This document shows positions 59,415 to 64,000 of a stretch of DNA of 64,000 bases, piece by piece. The notes under the pieces were generated by a model, which saw only the letters and a program-made list of their open reading frames with translations, did no database searches and was not told where the DNA came from. The position numbers and the translations under genes were made by a program. This DNA is from Nymphaea colorata (Eukaryota > Streptophyta > Magnoliopsida > Nymphaeales > Nymphaeaceae): positions 12,031,427 to 12,095,426 of the forward strand of contig NC_045147.1 of the NCBI RefSeq assembly GCF_008831285.2, written 5' to 3'. How positions within the stretch are numbered: position 1 is the first letter of the stretch; each line of letters begins with the position of its first letter.

Positions 59415-62400
59415 TCAAAGAAGCCGATGAACTGCGCGGACATGAAGGCCCTGATCAATGTGAAGGGTCAGCATAGTTTTGTAAGTCACCTCTTTAGATG
59501 GGTCCTTTAGATTGAATCTAAAGAAAGCGGTAAGCAATGCAGCTACTATCTTCATCTGCCGATACGCGAAATCTTTACCCAAGCACGTCCGTGGACCAGC
59601 CTGTGACAGTGAATGAAAAAAAAAATTGAGATTTTCTTTCTTCTAACCTGACAAGGATCTTGACATAATGTTAGTTATCATGTGTATAAATGATGAATCA
59701 AAACATTCGAGAGCTAACATGCGTGCCATATATGATTGTATAAAGAACTGTACTTACATGAAATGCTGGAAATTTGAAAGCGGATTCTGGTCGGAAAACT
59801 CCATCGTGGAGCCATCTCTCTGGCCTGAAATCCTCCGCATCGTCGCCCCAGATGTACTTCATCCTGCCCATCGCGTAAGTTACATGGTTGACTCCATCAC
59901 CTTTCTTCACTTTGAATCCATCAGGGAGGATGTCATCCTCGCATGCACACTGTCTATCCTGGGAAAACCCAATTAACATGCATATTTATCTGGTTTGAGT
60001 GGCTGAAAGAAATCAATATCAAGTTTAAAGCAAACAGCCAGCATGACAGTGACTTTCCCTATTACAGAAAAAGAAAAAGACGCTCCTACAATTTCAGAAA
60101 CAAGAAGGACCATCTTTGAAAGTTATTCTTCAGAAGATGGGCAAATGTCTATAACTATCTTAGAGATTTCATACCACGAGCTTCACACATGGCACTCTAG
60201 TCGTGTGTCTCTCGTGGCCTTTCATAGACATTGACAGTTTCACCATGGTCTCTCTTGCTAAAATTACTAGAAACTCTTTCTTGCACTAACTGTCATCACA
60301 AGTGAAAAAAGCTGCAAATTGAAAGGTAGGGTTATTTTATTTGAGTGATGCCATGTTTCAATGTGCTTTGTCACTGGTGATCAAGTTAATGACTTGAAGT
60401 ACCATGTTACTCCTAAAATCTGAAAAGGGGGAATAGAAAAAGCACTGACATACACTCTGAATGACAAAATACCATCATCAAATCTGTGTGTGTATGTGCA
60501 GGTGCGTGCAAACATGTGCAAAGCTTCTATGCGTCTTCTTATATAACAGAACAGTTATGTTATATGCTATTTATCGAAGATGTATTAAACCAATTGTCTT
60601 CAGTCAGATAAGAATGTCAAAGCAGAGGAATTATAATGCTTACAAGGGGGACTGCAGGGTACAATCTCAAGGTTTCACTCAAAGCAGCATGAAGATACTG
60701 CAGCTTTTCTAATGCTCCTTCTGTAAGTTTTTCCACAAACTGAGTAAACTGTCCTTTTTCACAAGAACCAACTATTTCCTTGACCTCCTGTGCAATCTTC
60801 TCTTGTATAAGAGGATGCTTGCAGAGCAAATATATGAACCATGAAAGCGTGCCCCCAGTCGTATCTTTCCCGGCAAACATGAAGTTCAAAATGATATCCC
60901 TCAAGTAACGATCGTTCATGGTCTCCGGATTCTTCTCACTTTCCAAAAGGAACCTTGACAGAATATCTTCCTTCACCTATTGTTATTTTCAAAACCCAGC
61001 AAATCATGTCTCTGCATTTGAAAAACTTACATAATTTGTTTCCAAATGAGAGGGTCTAAAAGGTTTATGCTTAGTCTAAAAGGTTTATGCTTACATATGA
61101 ACTTTGATGGCACAAGTACTGCTTCCGTCTAGAACTGATGATTTTATAGATGAATTCATCAATCACTGCAATATTTTTTCTGAGTGTTGCTTCTGTACCA
61201 ACATTGAAAAATCTCTCGACCTTCCAGAATAAGTCAACGTAACGGTGAAATGTCAAAGCGTTCGATTCATCAAAAGCCTTGGCGAATGCAATCGCTTCCT
61301 CATTAGATCCATCCAAAATATTCAATTTGAGCCCAAATCCAACTTCGAATATGGTGTTCATGGAATATTTAGTTAATAATTCCTGCATTGGACACAGAGA
61401 TACGTACATGAAAGCAATCACACACCACACGTATACTTGTTCTGCACAGTTAACAGAAACAGTAACAAAAAGATAATTAACGCTCGCGAATTATGACCGC
61501 ATGCATCGGTAGATCTATCTTTTGAACAACTTGATAAGCTTTCTTGTTCTACATTAATCTGATCAACTATGACATTGAATTTGGCACAGAAACCCCCAAA
61601 AGAAAAATAAAAACGATTATTCAAGACTGAGAAGCATGGTCGTCTCGCCATGGAACCAGAAGATGCAGCGCACCAATCTGGTTACTGGACGTTTTCATTT
61701 TTCTGTAGGACAGAGAAACAACTTTACTTTAGTGGGAGCATTTGTAATTTTTTTGAGAACAGAGAAACTACTTCAGTGGTGGAAAACCAGGTGGAACTAG
61801 TTACTTTAACCTGTCGTTCCACCATAGGCTTTCTGAGATGGTAGAGCACCGAGCGGGTAGAAGAACTAGATAAAAGCTCCTTGAACTCATTAAACTGTCA
61901 CCTCTGCAGCTATACTGGTCACTTGCCCCAAAAGGGCCGCAGCGTTGTTGGAGCCTTATGATCAGCCTTGTTCTACCAACCGGCGCTCGTCACCAATTCA
62001 GATGTTTCGGCAATACTTTTTAACTGTGCTTTCAAATGTTCGCTTCCCTGTTTAAGAAAAATCATGGTGGTGTCGAAGCGTATGTGTCTGACATAAGAAA
62101 ATTGGGTGGAAAAGGCTGCAACTAAAGAAGTACATCTACTTAATCCATGAAGAAGACAGGAAATCTTGTGAACAAGGTCAATACGCTCACATGCATATCC
62201 ATGGGCTGATCGGCCTCTAAATTATCTGAAATCTTCTGTGCAAGGACAGCTCCGTTCCTCCGAAAAACGACGCTGCTTAAATCTCTCAGCATCTTGGTGG
62301 AGAACTCGTAGCTTGCTACTTTTCTTTGGTGACGCCATTTCTGACCATCCACTGCAAAAATACCATCTCCAAGAAGATCCTTCGTTATCTCCTGATGATA

Positions 62401-62853
62401 CCCTCCCTGCAATAGCAATGAATTAAAGCATTTCATGGTCCACCACTGGTTGCTCATTGAGTCGCCTTCTCGACTCAATAACTTTGCCTCAAAAAGCCAG
62501 CAAGTAACAACCACCAAGAACAGAGCAGACGATAGAAGGTGGCCCTTGTTGGTTACCTTGTCATAGTTAGCAAAGTTGGTCTTCAGGATATACTCGATGT
62601 TCTGCGGGTCTGCAGTGTAGACTTCGCTCTGGGAGAAGAAAAGGTACCTGACTGTCTTGTTATGGGCAGCAACTTCTGTTTGGTAATCATAGAGACTATC
62701 CAAGCATCTAAGCAAATGGAACATAGTTCCTTTCACAGGTGGGTACGCCTTGCTGCCTAGAGATTTCCCTATGAAGATTCTCAATACACAGAGACACGGA
62801 AACAACAGGAAAAGGGAAGCTGCACCGCAACAGATGTAGAAGAAGATTGCCAT
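59415..62853 (-). CDS. CYP704-like cytochrome P450, intact copy 3, 506 aa
   Basis: Minus-strand exons: 62853-62557, 62406-62191, 61382-61095, 60976-60644, 59958-59758 and 59600-59415 (TGA). All are GT-AG and in phase; 1,521 bp. The N-terminus MAIFFYICCGAASLFLLF is a membrane anchor for the ER, followed by the Pro hinge KAYPPVKGT. GDGIFAVDGQKWRHQRK is the C-helix region. AGKDTT (I helix), ETLR (K helix), FRPERW, and haem loop FHAGPRTCLG with its Cys ligand are all present. Family CYP704 (CYP86 clan) ω-hydroxylates long-chain fatty acids for cutin or sporopollenin. The assignment rests on motif order and the KDLLGDGIFAVDG block. I set the exon 3 donor at TAT|GTAAGC; reading on would hit a stop within a 20-bp duplication. 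A start 27 bases upstream (62880) is possible but less likely. Confidence 0.9.
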
Positions 62854-62918
62854 CTCTCTTCCTCTCTCACTCCGTGTCAACGAGTGTCCGAAGGGGGGAA
62901 TCAGAGGTTAGTAAAGAA

Positions 62919-62954
<36 letters not shown>

Positions 62955-63786
62955 TGGGGAGAGGAGGAAAGGACTCAGAACCGGTAGGTAGCCTCTATAG
63001 GAGGACTCTTAATCAAGTTCAACATTTTTTTTATTCGACTCAATTCAACCAGTTGCACTATCCACCGCCCATCCAACCAGTTGAGCTGTCCATAAAACTG
63101 AAAGCGAAGTCAACAGCAATGGATTGCATATGAGAAATGAGAAAAAAAATTATGAGTAAAACTATTTGGCGAAATTGGGTCGACAGTGACCCACATTGGA
63201 CAGCGAGGGTCGACAGTGATGCTCGCCGATCAGTGAAGGCTGCCGGCCGTCTCTGTGCGGCGAGCCTCTTTAGGGAGTCCGGTGAAGAGATTTTTTTATT
63301 TCTTTCGTATGCCCTAGAGTAAGGGTATTTTTGCAATGAGTTACATACAGTAACATAATCTTGCCGTAGGCATTGAGCTTTTTCTGCCTCTCTTCGATAT
63401 CACCTTCAAATGATTATAATTTTCCCAATGGGTTGTTCCCATGATGTAATATTTGGTCCGAATCCATGAAAACCGACCTTGCATTTTTCATTTATGATTC
63501 ATCCCGTAAAGATGTGTTCGATATCACCTTATTGCTAGTAATATGCCCTAGAGATAAGGGTATTTTTGGTCAATTAGTTGCATACAGTAATATAATCTTG
63601 CCGTAGGCATTGAGCTTTTTCTGCCTCCCATCGATATCACCTTCAAATGATTATAATTATAGATTTCATTTATGATTCATCCCATAAAGATCTGTTCGAC
63701 TACTGTATTTCGTAATTGTCTGAAGTTAATATTGTTTGATTGGTATTTCCATCACCAAACTCGAGACCTTGGTTTTAAGCTGATTA
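62854..63786. other. Upstream region of P450 copy 3
   Basis: (GA)n microsatellite at about 62922-62950 in the probable 5' UTR or promoter. A 233-bp direct repeat follows: TATGCCCTAGAG...GATTATAATT at 63309-63421 recurs at 63542-63658. Unit A has only the counterpart of the later part. A GC-rich stretch at 63170-63280 has no counterpart in unit A. Confidence 0.55.
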
Positions 63787-64000
63787 ATGCCACCGATTAA
63801 TGCCACCGTCTCTGAAGCTATTTTTGGTCAAATAATCAAGGCTTGCTCAACACGAGAAGTATGGTTTGCTTTGGAAAAATCCTATGGGTCTCAGTTCCTA
63901 CTTGGAGTCATGTTATTGCAAAAAGATCTTATGTTTATTAAGAAAGGTAATTTAGATATAGTTTCTTAGTTGCAAAAAACTAAACTTTTAGTTGAGACTT
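63787..64000 (+). pseudogene. Decayed Copia gag fragment (unit B), cut by the window end
   Basis: Reads VSEAIFGQIIKACSTREVWF, ALEKSYGSQFLLGVMLLQKD and LMFIKKGNLDIVS, then a TAG and QKTKLLVET. It is a Copia gag segment less decayed than its unit A sister at 37107-37434. No LTR is visible. Confidence 0.7.

Larger units (their letters stand above)
46346..64000. repeat. Tandem segmental duplication, unit B (continues past the window)
   Basis: It starts with GGGTCCGCTTTACTAAG, identical to the left end of unit A at about 9559, and is fused to intron 2 sequence of P450 copy 2. It holds the same non-coding block as unit A, then the intact P450 copy 3. It lacks the LARD, the 20508-21240 insertion and the Copia in intron 2, and it alone has the 52038-57985 element. 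Confidence 0.85.

Noticed and set aside
1-64000. tRNA, rRNA, CRISPR arrays or viral genomes
   Set aside because: No cloverleaf, rRNA core, regular short-repeat array or viral gene set was seen; reverse-transcriptase sequences are all Copia type with LTRs.

Overview
The window is nuclear DNA of a flowering plant. It has intron-containing genes with GT-AG splice sites, a plant alpha-type Aurora kinase, CYP704-like cytochrome P450s, Copia retrotransposons primed by initiator tRNA-Met, and AT-rich spacers. No bacterial, organellar or CRISPR features are seen. I cannot name the species.

Left flank (1-9,558), three ordinary genes: the C-terminal end of a Gly/Arg/Ser-rich protein (1-267, +); a five-exon gene of unrecognised function (2474-6577, +, 830 aa); and an eight-exon Aurora kinase (7334-9068, -, 287 aa).

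The rest (9,559-64,000) is a tandem segmental duplication. Unit A (9559-46345) and unit B (46346 to beyond the window) each hold a long non-coding block followed by CYP704-like P450 material on the minus strand. The A/B junction falls inside intron 2 of a P450 copy. Of the three P450 copies, only the third (59415-62853, six exons, 506 aa) is intact. Copy 1 (28048-36147) has a premature stop at codon 55 and a Copia element in intron 2. Copy 2 (38862-46343) lacks exons 1-2, has a 4-bp frameshift in exon 4 and has a second Copia element in exon 6.

Four LTR elements landed in or beside these units, and for three of them the sister unit shows the empty site. They are: a 10.0-kb non-autonomous LARD-type element (9980-19991, coded on -, TSD GCTTC); a young Copia (30575-35288, -, TSD GTTTC, LTRs differing at 2 of 308 sites); an older Copia (38894-44109, +, no TSD); and a non-autonomous Copia-like element (52038-57985, +, TSD GAGAC).

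The most notable content is host-like protein sequence inside these elements. The LARD has a 256-aa frame with an FHA-like domain. The older Copia has a spliced, antisense TCTP fragment between its PBS and its protease, where gag would normally be. The fourth element has an antisense MATE/DETOXIFICATION transporter fragment downstream of its PBS. So two different elements carry host exon fragments in the same place and in the same (antisense) orientation.
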